Of a DNA stretch of 64,000 nt, positions 10,818-21,749 are shown in pieces (the first letter of the stretch is position 1; the number at the start of each line of letters is the position of its first letter). The translations under genes and the position numbers were made by a program. Origin of the DNA: Corallium rubrum. Its lineage: Eukaryota; Cnidaria; Anthozoa; Scleralcyonacea; Coralliidae. The notes under the pieces were generated by a model. It had not been told where the DNA came from, searched no databases, and was given only the letters and a program-made list of their open reading frames with translations. The stretch lies in assembly GCA_964035015.1 (NCBI GenBank), contig OZ035997.1, positions 10,577,473 to 10,641,472 on the forward strand, given 5' to 3'.

Positions 10818-11097
10818 TTACAACGGATTCAGGTTGACCGTTTAACGGCAACATCTGTCGCGTTAGTTGCAACTGATTAATTTTACGACGTTTCCAGGCA
10901 AAATGTCAGATGTTGCTGCCTGCTGGGCGGGGCTTACAAGTTCTTAGTAAATTCACACGCAACGCGGATATTTTTTGACAGATCGTTGTAAGATCCAGCA
11001 ACGTCTGACCTTTTTCCTGGAAACGTTTTAATTAATTGTTGCAACGAACGCGACAAATGTTGCCGTTAAACGGTCAACCTGAAGTGAATCCGTGTAA
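10818..11097. mobile_element. TIR MITE, about 280 bp
   Basis: The left end reads TTACAACGGATTCAGGTTGA and continues with CCGTTTAACGGCAACATCTG; the right end is the inverted copy with small gaps (GTTGCCGTTAAACGGTCAAC). The inverted homology covers about 100 bp per arm. The target duplication is ambiguous. There is no coding capacity. Confidence 0.7.
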
Positions 11098-11384
11098 GTT
11101 AATTTTTAGGGTAGCCCAATCAGCTCAAAGGCTGCATGGTACCCATAGAGTTCTGTATGTAAAACTAAGTAATCTAAAATAATTATTACATAAAAACACA
11201 AATTAAAGATTGAAAGGCCAACACTATTTACAATATTGTATATAGAACTGTATATAGAACTCGTCCCCAGGGCCATTTGTGGGGGCTGGGCCAAGATGAC
11301 GGCCAAAAACAAAATGGCGGGAACAAATGGCCCTGGCACCACCACTGATCTATTATATATCAGTGGGCACCACAGTGCCTGGCA

Positions 11385-11726
11385 ACACCGCTGCCAAACG
11401 TTCTGCGCGTGCGCGACGTCCGAGCTCGACCTCAGAAAAAGAGTGGGAAAACACTGAAATATTTGGACTGGTCCAAGAGTCCGGCAAAAAAGTTAAAATT
11501 ATAAGCATACTACCAAAACGTTTTAAGGTAGGTAATTTGTGCATGGCTTCTTTGTCAATATTGTAACATATTCTGAAATTGCCCCTTCGTAATTTTCTTT
11601 ACCCTTTTTTTAAAACACAAATGAATTGTCGAGTCTTACTGACTCTTCAATGTCTGGTTGTTGTCCACGGCTAGTTCCCAGTTTACTCTCGCGAATCACG
11701 CATGCGCAAACGTTTGGCAGCGGTGT
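11385..11726. mobile_element. TIR MITE ACACCGCTGCC family, copy 1
   Basis: The ends are ACACCGCTGCCAAACGTT and the complement at 11709-11726, adjoining GCGCATGCGC-like words. The interior (ATTTGGACTGGTCCAAGAGT) matches the copy at 22425-22780 throughout. The inverted similarity may extend outward to CAGTG, which would suggest hAT, but no clean duplication was found here. Confidence 0.75.
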
Positions 11727-12331
11727 TGGCACCACTGATGACGTGACCACTACGTAAAATGGCTGCCACTGAAGTTTGTAGCTTTCGTAGATTGAAAAGA
11801 GTTATTTTAAGAAAATTTAAACGAATGTAAGGACACAAGAAGTACTTAATAAGGTTTAAGACGCTAATTTCTTGTATTTGTTTCTGTTACTGAGCTATAA
11901 AACTTTTAAGTTTCGTTGTTTTTCTTCAGTGCCGACAACGAAGAAAGTTCACGATAATATAAACTGAAAAACAAACTATAAAATCTACGAAGAATTCAAT
12001 TCCAAGTCTTAAATTGTACCTTTTATAGTAATCTTAATGCCTTAAAGGGATACTCCACCCCTGAAACAAGTGCCGCTTATATGAAAGCCCTTTATGAGCC
12101 TACCTTGGAATAGTCATTCATTCGCCTCAATTCTTTTTCGTTACCGAGATATTAAACTTTGTTTCACTGATTTTGTCGTCCATTACCGCCGCCATGTTTG
12201 TTGAAACGGGGGGAATGCAGTTGCTCTTTTGAGTGCTGTGACGTACATGTGTGATAGAAAGCCAATTTCCTGTTTTATTCACTGTATTCAGTTTTCGTTT
12301 GGACAATTTTTGGTTTGAATAATTTTTCACG

Positions 12332-12652
12332 ATGCCTCGTTGCATGGTTCTGGAATGTACTAACAACTCACGGAAGACTAAGGGAATCAGCTACCACCGA
12401 ATCCAAAAAGAAAATCGTTTGCGACAAGCATGGATGGCAAGAATTCGCCGAGTAAATCCACGCAACATCGATAATTCGGTTGTTTGTTCGGCGCATTTCA
12501 CGCCTGATTGCTTCGAGGAAAAAAACCCAGCTCTCGTAGTTGGCTACCAAAGTAGACCAAGGTTGAAACCAAACTCGGTTCCATCGATATTTCCCCGGAA
12601 TGAGCCTGAAAAACCACGAACCCAAATGCGCTATGAACAAGCCAAGCAAGAG
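12332..12652 (+). CDS. THAP-domain exon in left arm of foldback element
   Basis: The frame starts MPRCMVLECTNN and shows the C2CH THAP zinc finger: CMVLEC (C-x4-C), a conserved W in RQAWMARI, VVCSAHF (C-x2-H), FTPDCF, and the closing box SVPSIF, equivalent to AVPTIF. THAP domains bind DNA; in P and Kolobok transposases they recognise the element ends. A splice donor AG/GTAAAG follows codon GAG at 12650-12652, after which the frame stops at 12685, so this is a first exon that has lost its downstream catalytic exons. The upstream ~285 bp is TIR sequence. It could in principle be a host THAP gene captured by the element. Confidence 0.75.
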
Positions 12653-13011
12653 GTAAAGCGCTGGGTTGGTCTAATTTTGGTCTAATATCTTGTTAAATAA
12701 ATTGTACAATGTATGTCAATAGAGTTGACATTTAATCAACCATATAAACGACATATTGTTGTACAGCCAAATATAAAAATGAAGCTTCAATACTACTTCA
12801 TTCCAATAACATTTCTTTTCTGTGTACAATTCTATTCGCTGTGTCAGTAAAAAGGGGATGCCTGGGATGCTGAAGGGCAGCCCTTATATATATAGAATTG
12901 TACACAGAAAAGAAATGTTATTGAAATGAAGTAGTATTAAAGCTTCATTTTTATATTTGGCTGTACAACAGTATGTCGTTTATATGGTACAATTTATTTA
13001 ACAAGATATTA

Positions 13012-13363
13012 GACCAAAATTAGACCAGACCAGCGCTTTACCTCTTGCTTGGCTTGTTCAGAGCGCATTTGGGTTCGTGGTTTTTCAGGCTCATTCCGGG
13101 GAAATATCGATGGAACCGAGTTTGGTTTCAACCTTGGTCTACTTTGGTAGCCAACTACGAGAGCTGGCTTTTTTTTCCTCGAAGCAATCAGGCGTGAAAT
13201 GCGCCGAACAAACAACCGAATTATCGATGTTGCGTGGATTTACTCGGCGAATTCTTGCCATCCATGCTTGTCGCAAACGATTTTCTTTTGGGATTCGGTG
13301 GTAGCTGATTCCCTTAGTCTTCCGTGAGTTGTTAGTACATTCCAGAACCATGCAACGAGGCAT
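13012..13363 (-). pseudogene. THAP-domain exon in right arm, frameshifted
   Basis: This is the inverted copy of the left-arm exon and starts with the same MPRCMVLECTNN. One additional base in the A-run after the EE codons (near 13168) shifts the frame, so the finger up to CFEEK is intact but the remainder (PALVVGYQSRP, SVPSIF) continues in another frame at 13009-13165. The rest differs from the left arm by only a few substitutions, implying recent inverted duplication. Confidence 0.75.
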
Positions 13364-13420
13364 CGTGAAAAATTATTCAAACCAAAAATTGTCCAAACGA
13401 AAACTGAATACAGTGAATAA

Positions 13421-13490
13421 CCTTGCGAGAGAGTGTAATAGCGCTGGCCTTTCAACCTTGCGAGAGAGTGTAATAGCGCTGGCCTTTCAA
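13421..13490. repeat. 35-bp tandem duplication
   Basis: Two adjacent copies of a 35-mer beginning CCTTGCGAGAGAGTGTAATA. It is present only in the right arm of the foldback element. Confidence 0.85.
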
Positions 13491-13873
13491 AACAGGAAAT
13501 TGGCTTTCTATCAAGCCTAGAACAGTTGCCAAATACAGTCTAACAGTTACACCACATGTACGTCACAGCACTCAAAAGAGCAACTGCATTCCCCCCGTTT
13601 CAACAAACATGGCGGCGGTAATGGACGACAAAATCAGTGAAACAAAGTTTAATATCTCGGTAACGAAAAAGAATTGAGGCGAATGAATGACTATTCCAAG
13701 GTAGGCTCATAAAGGGCTTTCATATAAGCGGCACTTGTTTCAGGGGTGGAGTATCCCTTTAACAATATATCGTTGTATACTTGCCATCTTTTGACTGTAT
13801 TTGTTGTTAAACAGTGAAAACAAAACGAACCGGCATCTGTTGTTTGCTTTTTACGGCTTTTCCGACTCCCCTG

Positions 13874-15083
13874 CAGTGCTTCCACTCGGCTAAAGCAAAA
13901 TTTCCTTTTTTTATCCTTCTTTTTAGCAAAATTTCCTTCCCAAAATCTGAAATTTCCTTCCCGTTTTCCCTCCAAAATCTCTTATAAATCCTTCTTCTAA
14001 TGATTAAAATTTGGATCGTACACTTCACCACTTTGCTTTCGAGTGCACGCAAAGCTTGCAATGAGAAAACACGAATGTGGTCCGAACATTTGCGACGCTT
14101 TCCGATGTCCAGAAAGCGACTTATTTTTGTATCTGGGATGCAAAACAGCGATTTTCAGTTTTTAAATGTGAAATTCTACTCAACTAACAATTCGCAATTA
14201 CATTCCCAAACTATATAACTAATAAAGATAAGCTTCAAGTTTACAAAAAATTTTGCAAACTCTTTTAGTCAAATATATTAGTCCTTTGGAAACTAGAATA
14301 ATTCTCAGATAAAGGTTCGAAACATAATGTCATGGTCAATGCACGCTTTGTACCGGTTTGCAGTTGCAAGTGAGGTGGAACTGGAGCCCCATCATCAACC
14401 TCATCTTCTGATGAGGTTTGATTCTGGACTCGAGTCAATCATTCTTTGCATGAGTTATATGCCAAGGGTGCATTCCGTATTTGCTAACGCCGGATATCTC
14501 CGGCGTGGACTTGTCCTCGTGCTTGGGGTGCCAAAATTTGATATCTTGGCGTATTGGCGTACGCACTTGTTCAGTCTTCTTGGTGTGCAAACAAATGTGA
14601 CCAGCACTTTGCTTCTTTTGGCGTATTATTTTCTTATTATTTTGCATATTATTACTTATTATTTTCAAATGTGCATGGCGTACCAAAAGGTGCGATAAAA
14701 AATAATTGGTAGTCTTGGCGTAAAGCTCTGAGTCTCGTCGGCAATCTCCGGCGTGAGAGGTAATGTTAATGCCGCTAGAAAATAGAAATTGCAAACATTG
14801 AGCCTGCGCTATTTGTGTAGCAGTCTTCCGCTTAAAACCCCATTTAATGCCACGCATCATATTACTGCTCGTGTTTTAAATTTATACACGTTTTTGAACC
14901 CGAAAGTAAAAAAGAAGCAGTTTCATCAACTTCTAATTATTGAAAAAGTTCGAATTTCAAAATTTCCTTCCATTTTCCTTCCATATGATCAAATTTCCTT
15001 CCAAATTTTATTTCCTTTTTTTTGCCCTTCCAAATGCCAAAATTTCCTTTTGGAAGGAAATTTCCTTCCAAGTGAAAGCACTG
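13874..15083. mobile_element. hAT-type non-autonomous element, 1,210 bp
   Basis: The ends are CAGTGCTTCCACTCGG and the inverted CAGTGCTTTCACTTGG. The element is flanked by a perfect 8-bp duplication CTCCCCTG at 13866-13873 and 15084-15091, diagnostic together with the CAGTG ends for hAT. Both subterminal regions are packed with AAATTTCCTTCC words (13900-13975 and 14955-15075), the usual hAT transposase-binding arrangement. No transposase frame is readable in the interior. Confidence 0.85.
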
Positions 15084-15091
15084 CTCCCCTG

Positions 15092-15989
15092 GCACAGAGT
15101 ACTTAATATTTCTCCCCCGGATAATCTGACCGTGCTGACGTCAAGATTACTTATATGCTAGTCAACTTTGGGATTGGGAAAAAGTTCTAAGGCCGCAATG
15201 CGTCGTAAGATGGCGGCCTCGACCGCTCCCCCCTGCTCGCAGACTAGAAACAAACATGCACAAGTGAGTTTTTCAAATACTATCAAAATGGCACGAGTTA
15301 TGAAAAAATGTTCAAGTCAACTTACTCAACTTTAATACTTACGACATATCTAACCTTACTATAATTCAATACATTAGGCGCCTTTCCGTACATTTGGTTG
15401 AATGGTTGTTTAAAAACGCTGCGGTTCTTTAACCACTATTAAAAAGGTTTACTCAAAGCACTAAGAATCTTCTAGTTTTCTTGCAGGCACTTTACTTGAC
15501 AACATTAAAGAATAATTAGCTTCAAATTTGAAGGATATGTCCTTCACTACTCCAAATCCTGCCCACCATCTTTGTTTGTTGTGTGCAAGAAAAGCCTGGG
15601 TACGAGGTTGGAAAATATCATCCGTCAAAATCTGCTGTGGAACCAAATTTTATTGTTTTTGATTAGCTCATTATTTGCTCCAAAAATTTGCACTGTATTT
15701 CCTTTTTTCTGCACTATTTCTAAAAAATGGCACTGCTCTCAGGCAATCAAAATTTACGTTCTACGCGACTCTCGGGTTCTAGGGTTCGGTTTCCATTTTT
15801 TGCTGTTTTTCGGCTTCTTTTGACTGGCTTCTTCAAAGAATACATTCTTCGTTGACTGGTTGATACTTACATGACTAATCTTCAGTTCTCTTCATTCTTC
15901 AAGATATAAAATGCTTCTTTGGGTTCTCTTGTTATCACTGCATGCATACTTTGGATCCACACTGGTAATTATTTCGAAGGACTTTTCAT
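15092..15989. other. Gene-free stretch
   Basis: AT-rich DNA without a recognised exon, TIR or tandem repeat. Confidence 0.4.
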
Positions 15990-16945
15990 GTAAGTGACCA
16001 TCTCCTGTAACTCTAAGCGACCACCTAATTCTGTAACCAACCATCTCCTATAAGCGATCATCTCTTGTAAGCGACTCTCTTGTAAGCGACTATCTCCTGT
16101 AAGCGACCATCTCACGTAACCATCTCCTGTAAGCGACTATCTCTTGTAAGCAACCATCTCTTGTAAGCGATCATGTCCTATATATAAGCAACCCTCCTGC
16201 AAGTGACCATCTCATGTAACCAACCATCTCCTGTAAGCAACCATCTCACGTAACCATCTCACGTAAGCAACCATCTCTTGCAAACGACCATCTCCTGTAA
16301 GCGACTATATCTAGCGACCATCGTGATCACGTAAGCGACCATCTCCTGTAAGCAACTATCTCCTGTAAGCAACCATCTCCTGTAACGACCATCTCATGTA
16401 AGCATGCAACCATCTCTTGTAAAGCGACCATCTCTTGCATAAGTGACCATCTCACCTAAGCGACCATCTCGTGCATAAGTGACCATCTCACGTAAGCGAC
16501 CATCTCTTGTAAGCGTACATCTCATGTAAGCAACCATCTCTTGCATATAAGTGACCATCTTAGGTAAGCGACCATCTCTTGTAAGCGACTATCATATCGC
16601 CTGTAAGCGACCATCTCCTGCATGTAAGCGACTATTTCTTGTAAGCGACCATCTTATGTAAGCGACCATCTCTGTAAGCGACTATCGCCTGTAAGCAACC
16701 ATCTCTTGTAAACAACCACTTCCTATAAGCATGCAACCATCTGCTGTAAGCAGCCATCTTTTGTAAGCGATCACCCCTGTGAGCAACCGTCTCTTGTAAG
16801 CGTAGTAGCGTACATCTCATGTAAACGATTACTTCCTGTAAGCGACCATCACTTACTTGCAAGCGACCCCTCTTGTAAACAACCACCTTCGGCCTGGGGG
16901 CGATCATCTCCTGTAAGCGACAACCTTTTGCAAGCAATCATCTCA
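15990..16945. repeat. Minisatellite, about 16-18 bp unit
   Basis: About 955 bp made of degenerate copies of GTAAGCGACCATCTCCT, with T/C swaps (CTCTTGT, CTCCTGT, CTCACGT) and AAGTGACC/AAGCAACC variants. There are roughly 55 copies. Unit length varies by insertions such as TGCATA, so no reading frame is kept. Confidence 0.9.
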
Positions 16946-17215
16946 ACTTGTTCCTGAACTATGCAACGGCAAGAGAAGTGAACAACATGCGTTCTATACA
17001 TGAATTTTTGGTTCTCCTGAATTCTGGGTCTTTTCTAAGTTAAAAAAACAGCATTAGCTGTCATACCATATTATATACACACACATATATTTTATTATTT
17101 ATTAGTCAAAAGACACAATTTCACTAGCTTGCATGTAGGGAAAGCTAATCTACGCAGGCCAGTGCATAGATTGAAAATTTGAAATTAAAAAAGTACTTTT
17201 TACAAAGTAATTTCA

Positions 17216-17488
17216 GACTATGTGTACACGGTAACGTTTCAGAGCGTTTTCGTATTGTTTAAAGTAATAAACTGATTGTTCTCGATCCTTGAGAACAGTA
17301 AACAATACGAAAACGCTCGGAAACGTTAAGGCGGTTTTCCACTAGGCGACATTTGTCGACCGACTCGACATTTTTCTTTTGTCTTGGCTAATTAGTTCCA
17401 CTCGAGAGCTTGCGAGACAAAAGAAAATGTCGCTTCGCGCGACATTTTTCGCCTAGTGGAAAACCGCCTTCACCGTGTGCACATAGTC
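17216..17488. mobile_element. Outer MITE interrupted by an inner MITE
   Basis: The outer ends GACTATGTGTACACGGTAAC and the inverted GTGTGCACATAGTC enclose a palindromic centre (CGTATTGTTTA...TAAACAATACG) and a second element inserted in the right arm at 17328-17470. Confidence 0.7.
17328..17470. mobile_element. Inner MITE, 143 bp
   Basis: The terminal inverted repeats are AAGGCGGTTTTCCACTAGGC and its complement. The sub-ends pair GACAAAAGAAAATGTC with GACATTTTTCTTTTGTC. It splits the right arm of the outer element between AAACGTT and CACCGTG. Confidence 0.75.
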
Positions 17489-17893
17489 ATATAGTCGGTG
17501 GGAGGAAATGTAGAATAAGGTACGTAGCTTAGATGAAAATAAAGTTTTGTTTGCAAAGAAAATTTAAAGGCATGCTGATATTTTAATTGTGGGAATGATC
17601 ACGTGTATTTCACTATATGAATTTTCTTCTATTAATATTTCTCAAACTCATTAATAATTCATGAGATAATCAATCAATCAGAAGCACTGAATTGCACCAC
17701 GTGAAGAGACTTGAAATACCAGGGAAGTACTGGGCAGAGGACTTGAAATATTATTTTCAGTCCAAGGCCTTGAAATATTATTTCAAGTCCTTGGACTTGA
17801 AATATTACTTCACACAATCGGTTATTCATCCATACACTAATTACTAATGCACTAATTCATTTTGGGAATACACTAAGTAATTTTGAGAAGTCA

Positions 17894-17999
17894 TGTAAAG
17901 GCCTCCAATTCGGACTAGACCGGGTGTTCAAGTACTTGGAATTGGAACGAATTCCTCGTACTTGAAAACCTGGTCTAGTCCTCATTGTCGGCCTTTACA
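17894..17999. repeat. Imperfect palindrome, 106 bp
   Basis: TGTAAAGGCC pairs with GGCCTTTACA, GGACTAGACC with GGTCTAGTCC, and TTCAAGTAC with GTACTTGAA around a ~25-bp centre. It lies after a second palindromic block (17710-17815) built from CTTGAAATATTA words. Confidence 0.7.
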
Positions 18000-18149
18000 T
18001 ATTACTTCAAACAGCGATTATTTAATTTTTCTTTTAAATGCCGTCATGGGAGCCTCGCGCGACTGAGTTTTATTTTAGGTTGGAGCAGCCCTGATTTATA
18101 TGTTTCGTCGAATTTCATGGCAGACAAACCAAATTCATTAGTAAGTTAA

Positions 18150-18378
18150 GGGCTGTTTATATGAGCCAGGCTAGCCCGGTTAACTCGGCTCACGCGATTG
18201 ATTAGGGTCGTACTGTGATTTTAAAGCTTGCATAAACTGAATGTACGAAGAATTGGTTTAGTTCAGATGTAAACAAATCTAAACGTTAAATCAAATCTCC
18301 TTTTGCGGCCGAGGAAAGATTCTAATCAATCGCGTGAGCTCGGTTAACTGGGCTAGCCGGGCTCATGTAAACAACCCC
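18150..18378. mobile_element. PIF/Harbinger-type MITE, 229 bp
   Basis: The ends GGGCTGTTTATATGAGCC and the inverted GGGGTTGTTTACATGAGCCC are flanked by TAA at 18147-18149 and 18379-18381. Internal arms pair CTCACGCGATTGATTAG with its complement. The ends resemble the MITE at 3180-3594. Confidence 0.75.
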
Positions 18379-18399
18379 TAATTATAAGATAACCAATTA

Positions 18400-20365
18400 G
18401 GCCCGTTTCTAGCCTGGCCCATTTCAAACGTCGCTCTTCTCATGCGCCGAACCTATTACAAATAGATTCGACGTTGCCGTTGGAGCGACTGACGAGCGAA
18501 GTCGAACTTACTTCGTGGAACCTAATTCCTCAAACTATTAAAAACCGGCAAAAACGTAGTTTCCGCATGATCGGTGGCAGCGATAATACAGTTAAACTAG
18601 AAGTTACTATCGCAAGTGAAGTGCTGCCTCAACTAGGACGAAAATCCTGATTAGTTTCCTGATGTTTTACGAAATTCCCAATATAAGCCGGCTGGGTATA
18701 TATTAATTGCAACAGATAAAGGGTATTTACACAGTTATTTTTAAATTTTTAATTATAAGATTTAGAATTAAACATTACTATGACTTATCTCTTGATAGAA
18801 TTGGCAAGGGTTTTGACAGGGTAAACACTATACACCTTTTTCATGTCAAATTCAGAAACTTCCAAACGAATTTCAGACATTGCCAAATGAATTTTAAACA
18901 TTTCCAAATGATATTCAGATTTTCCAAATGATATTCAGACATTTCCAAATGATATTCAGACATTTCCAAATGAATTTCAGACATTTCCAAATGATATTCA
19001 GACATTTCCAAATGAATATCAGACATTTCCAAAATGAAGTTCGCTGAACAGTAGTAGTTCGGATGAGCTGAGGGAATACATACACCTTTTGCCCTGCATT
19101 ACTCAATAAAAAACATTCAATTGCACTTATTGAAATAAAATAGCACTTTTTGTAATAAATGCTATTGATGTTACATGCAGAAGCGTTGTTGAATGTCGTT
19201 TCGCATTAATGAATAAAGTCCTAGCTATAGATCGTTTTCACCTGACGTCACGGCGGCCATATTGGTGTATATCATTAGTGTACAGCGCTATTCTTATTCA
19301 AATATTTCGTATTGATTTACCACCCCCATGGGTCCACCGATCACGTGAGTGAAAACGAGCCATTGTTATTTCAACGAGTGCAATTGAATGTTTTTTATTG
19401 GGCAAAAGGTGTGTGTGTTCCAATCCCTCAGCTGATCCAAACTATTTACTGTTCAAGCGAACTTTAGCCTCTCCCTTCATTTTGGAAATGTCTGAAATTC
19501 ATTTGGAAATGTCTGAAATTCATTTGGACAATCTCAATATCATTTGGGAGTGTTTGAAATTCGTTTGGAAGTTTCTGAATTTGACCTGAAAAAGGTGTGC
19601 TGTGACAAAACTATCAATGCAGTTCCAAGTGTCTCATGTTATAACACTGAATCTAAAGTTGAAAAATTATACAGCAATATACCATCAAGTCCATCAGATT
19701 ATTTTTCAGAATTGGTATAACTAAAATGTGGACTAGCATTTTAGAGTTGCCCATTGTTTATAATCTCTGAGTTTTATTATAGTTGTTGGTAAAAATTCAC
19801 TACTATAGTCATTGATGAAAATCCATTACTTTAAAGTTGTCTCCGCATAATTATTGTGTAGCAATCCATGATATTCATTGAAACATGGAGGGTTTTTTCT
19901 GAGAGAAACATGTAATAAATTATGGGACTAATACTTCTGTTGTAAGTGAATCACACTTTTCGGAGAGCGTTTTGAGTGAAATGATATAATCCATTTCTTC
20001 TCAGTCTCAATGTACGGGCACTGCATGAGGTGTAGTTTATTACAGAAAGATACAGATGCAGTGTATCCAGATACTGTAAATCTTTGTGCGGAAATCCATC
20101 ATTGAAACCAAATGTGTAGTTTATATTCTGAAATGAACATGTACAGTACTGTATGCAATACTTGCAATGGCATCTTGTAGATTAAAATAGTTTATGCATG
20201 CACATGAGAAGTTCGACGTTTCAATCGCTTCCGCGTCGCATAATGCGACAGGCCTTGCCGCTCCAAATACAATCTGCCGCTCGTAATTGATCCAAACGTC
20301 GCTCTTCTGCATACCGCGCTTTTATTAGGTTCGGCGCATGAGAAGAGCGACGTTTGAAACGGGCC
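18400..20365. mobile_element. PIF/Harbinger-type element, 1,966 bp, with nested repeat
   Basis: GGCCCGTTTC begins the element and GAAACGGGCC ends it, with TTA at 18397-18399 and 20366-20368. Subterminal AAACGTCGCTCTTCTCATGC occurs in inverted orientation at both ends, and AGAGCGACGTTTG recurs inside each end. No transposase frame remains; the middle is occupied by a foldback repeat (18834-19592). Confidence 0.7.
18834..19592. repeat. Foldback repeat with 21-bp tandem units
   Basis: The left arm begins CACCTTTTTCATGTCAAATT and the right arm ends in the inverted copy. In each arm a 21-bp unit, CATTTCCAAATGAATTTCAGA or close variants, is repeated (about eight times left, four right). A second pair of arms (CAATAAAAAACATTCAATTG) lies inside, and the centre holds a TCGTTTTCACCTGACGTCA/TCACGTGAGTGAAAACGA pair. 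Because the unit is a multiple of three it gives pseudo-repetitive peptides that should not be taken as genes. Confidence 0.7.
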
Positions 20366-20574
20366 TTAGTACGTCACTTGTAATAACTGAAATTGAATTC
20401 TAACGTCTTGGAACAGAGGTCTTGGAAAGTGTTTGCCATTTATATTTGATCGTAGCAAGTGATTTACTGGGGGGAAACCGTAATGGAAAAATCAATATAA
20501 GATCCCAGCTCAAAATTTTAAAATGCAATACCATAACGAAAGGAAACCATTTATAACAAAGTATATTTATTGAC

Positions 20575-20604
20575 GTTTCGTTATTGAAAGAGTAACATCT
20601 TCAG
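20575..20604 (-). ncRNA. Hammerhead ribozyme core in Penelope-like pLTR remnant
   Basis: Read on the minus strand: CUGAAGA (complement of 20598-20604), stem II GUUA-loop-UAAC, GAAA (20576-20579 complement) then ACGU-C. The flanking stem I pairs AUUCAUU with AAUAAAU at six of seven positions. The palindromic ACGU as stem III suits the dimeric hammerheads described in Penelope-like elements. A GIY-YIG C-terminal fragment lies just upstream on the same strand, the expected order. Confidence 0.62.
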
Positions 20605-20882
20605 AATGAATTAAAGATTACATTGAGAGTACTTATATATATTACATTAATATAGTTTCAAATTACAAGAAAAACCGGTAAAAAGGAGATTAAAACAATT
20701 TAAAAATTTAAATTACAACGATCAAAAAGAGATTAAAACAATTAAAAATTATACAATAGACCAATGAAACGCTTACCATGCAGGTGACAAGTACAAAACA
20801 GAAATATGCGAAGAATGTGATGAATATAATAAGGTGCGATAGAACATAACAGCCAAAGAAAAATAACAAAAATAATGAAAAT

Positions 20883-20975
20883 AGAATATATATTTTCATT
20901 TAGAGAAGGTCGAGATTTTGAAATCAGTAAACTCTTGCGAAGGAGTTCAACATTAGAGTTAGAACGAGAGGAAGA
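20883..20975 (-). pseudogene. Penelope-like GIY-YIG endonuclease, C-terminal fragment
   Basis: The fragment reads VELLRKSLLISKSRPSLNEN on the minus strand, the characteristic tail of EN+ Penelope-like elements, in which the GIY-YIG nuclease follows the reverse transcriptase. The upstream part is cut by a pogo-like MITE at 20981-21138; decayed coding-like sequence continues to about 21260 with an in-frame stop. Only the last ~30 residues are clear. Confidence 0.6.
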
Positions 20976-20980
20976 TAGTA

Positions 20981-21138
20981 CAGCGGAACCCCACCATAGG
21001 ACCACCCCTGCATGAATACGACCACTTTTTTCTGGCCTGAATACACTCTAAGTAGTGTAATACTCCCCCGTTATAATACGACCACCCCGTTACTACGACC
21101 ACATTTTTTGGCCCGACGGTATTAACGAGGTTCCACTG
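20981..21138. mobile_element. Pogo/Tc1-mariner-type MITE, 158 bp
   Basis: CAGCGGAACCCC at the left and GAGGTTCCACTG at the right, both flanked by TA (20979-20980 and 21139-21140). CAGTGGAACC ends on TA targets are typical of pogo-like MITEs. It interrupts the Penelope-like remnant. Confidence 0.7.
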
Positions 21139-21749
21139 TATGGTAAAGTTACTATAGGTGAGATGTTGTGTTCAGTTCGGTTTAACACAAGTGTGAGAGA
21201 ATTCCTGAGAGAGAAGAAACAGTCCGTTTCTTTCCCATCAAAGGCGAAACCCCAATCTATATTTGATAAAACGTTAAAAATTTTTTTCTTTAGAGAAGAA
21301 TTAGATTGTATTTGAGCTCGGTAAAATGTTTCCGTCCTATGAGGTTGGCATTGCCGAATGCCGACATCGTTTTCGAGTGCTACACAAGGGTGAAAAATAG
21401 CATTACTTTAGTCAGCTACGATTCCACCAAATGAATTACTCTAAATTTAAACGTAAACAACGAACGCGAAGGGTTAAGAACCATTAAGAGAACCAGTAAA
21501 CTCCTTGCATAGCACCAAAGAAAGAATTATTTTTTATAACGAAGAAAAAATCTGAAAACTTGGTTAGAATCGGTATATTTTAATGAAGTTTTACATATTT
21601 TTAATAGGTAGATTTTTCTCTATAAATTTTTAAAATTAATACTCTATACTAAAATTATAACAAATTTGCATAACAGCCATGTAATGAAAACTGTTTTGTC
21701 TCAAGACGAAAATATGGAATTAATGTTGATATTCATAAACGTGTATATA

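Larger units (their letters stand above)
12046..13758. mobile_element. Foldback TTAA element carrying THAP exons (Kolobok-like)
   Basis: The 1,713-bp element is flanked by TTAA at 12042-12045 and 13759-13762. Its ends are AGGGATACTCCACCCCTGAA and the inverted copy. The inverted arms run inward nearly to the centre (arms about 790 and 870 bp, spacer near 12840-12885), and each arm contains a THAP-domain exon. TTAA duplications with purine-starting TIRs and an N-terminal THAP domain are known for Kolobok transposases; piggyBac shares TTAA but not THAP, and its TIRs usually begin CCC. No catalytic domain is present, so the element is non-autonomous. The right arm has an extra 35-bp tandem duplication at 13421-13490. 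Confidence 0.75.

Noticed and set aside
16632..16937. 101-codon minus-strand frame over the minisatellite
   Set aside because: Composed entirely of degenerate minisatellite units; no conserved frame along the array.
18707..19589. EMSEIHLEMSEYHL-type repetitive peptides
   Set aside because: Explained by 21-bp tandem DNA units present in both arms of a foldback repeat; readable on opposite strands alike.
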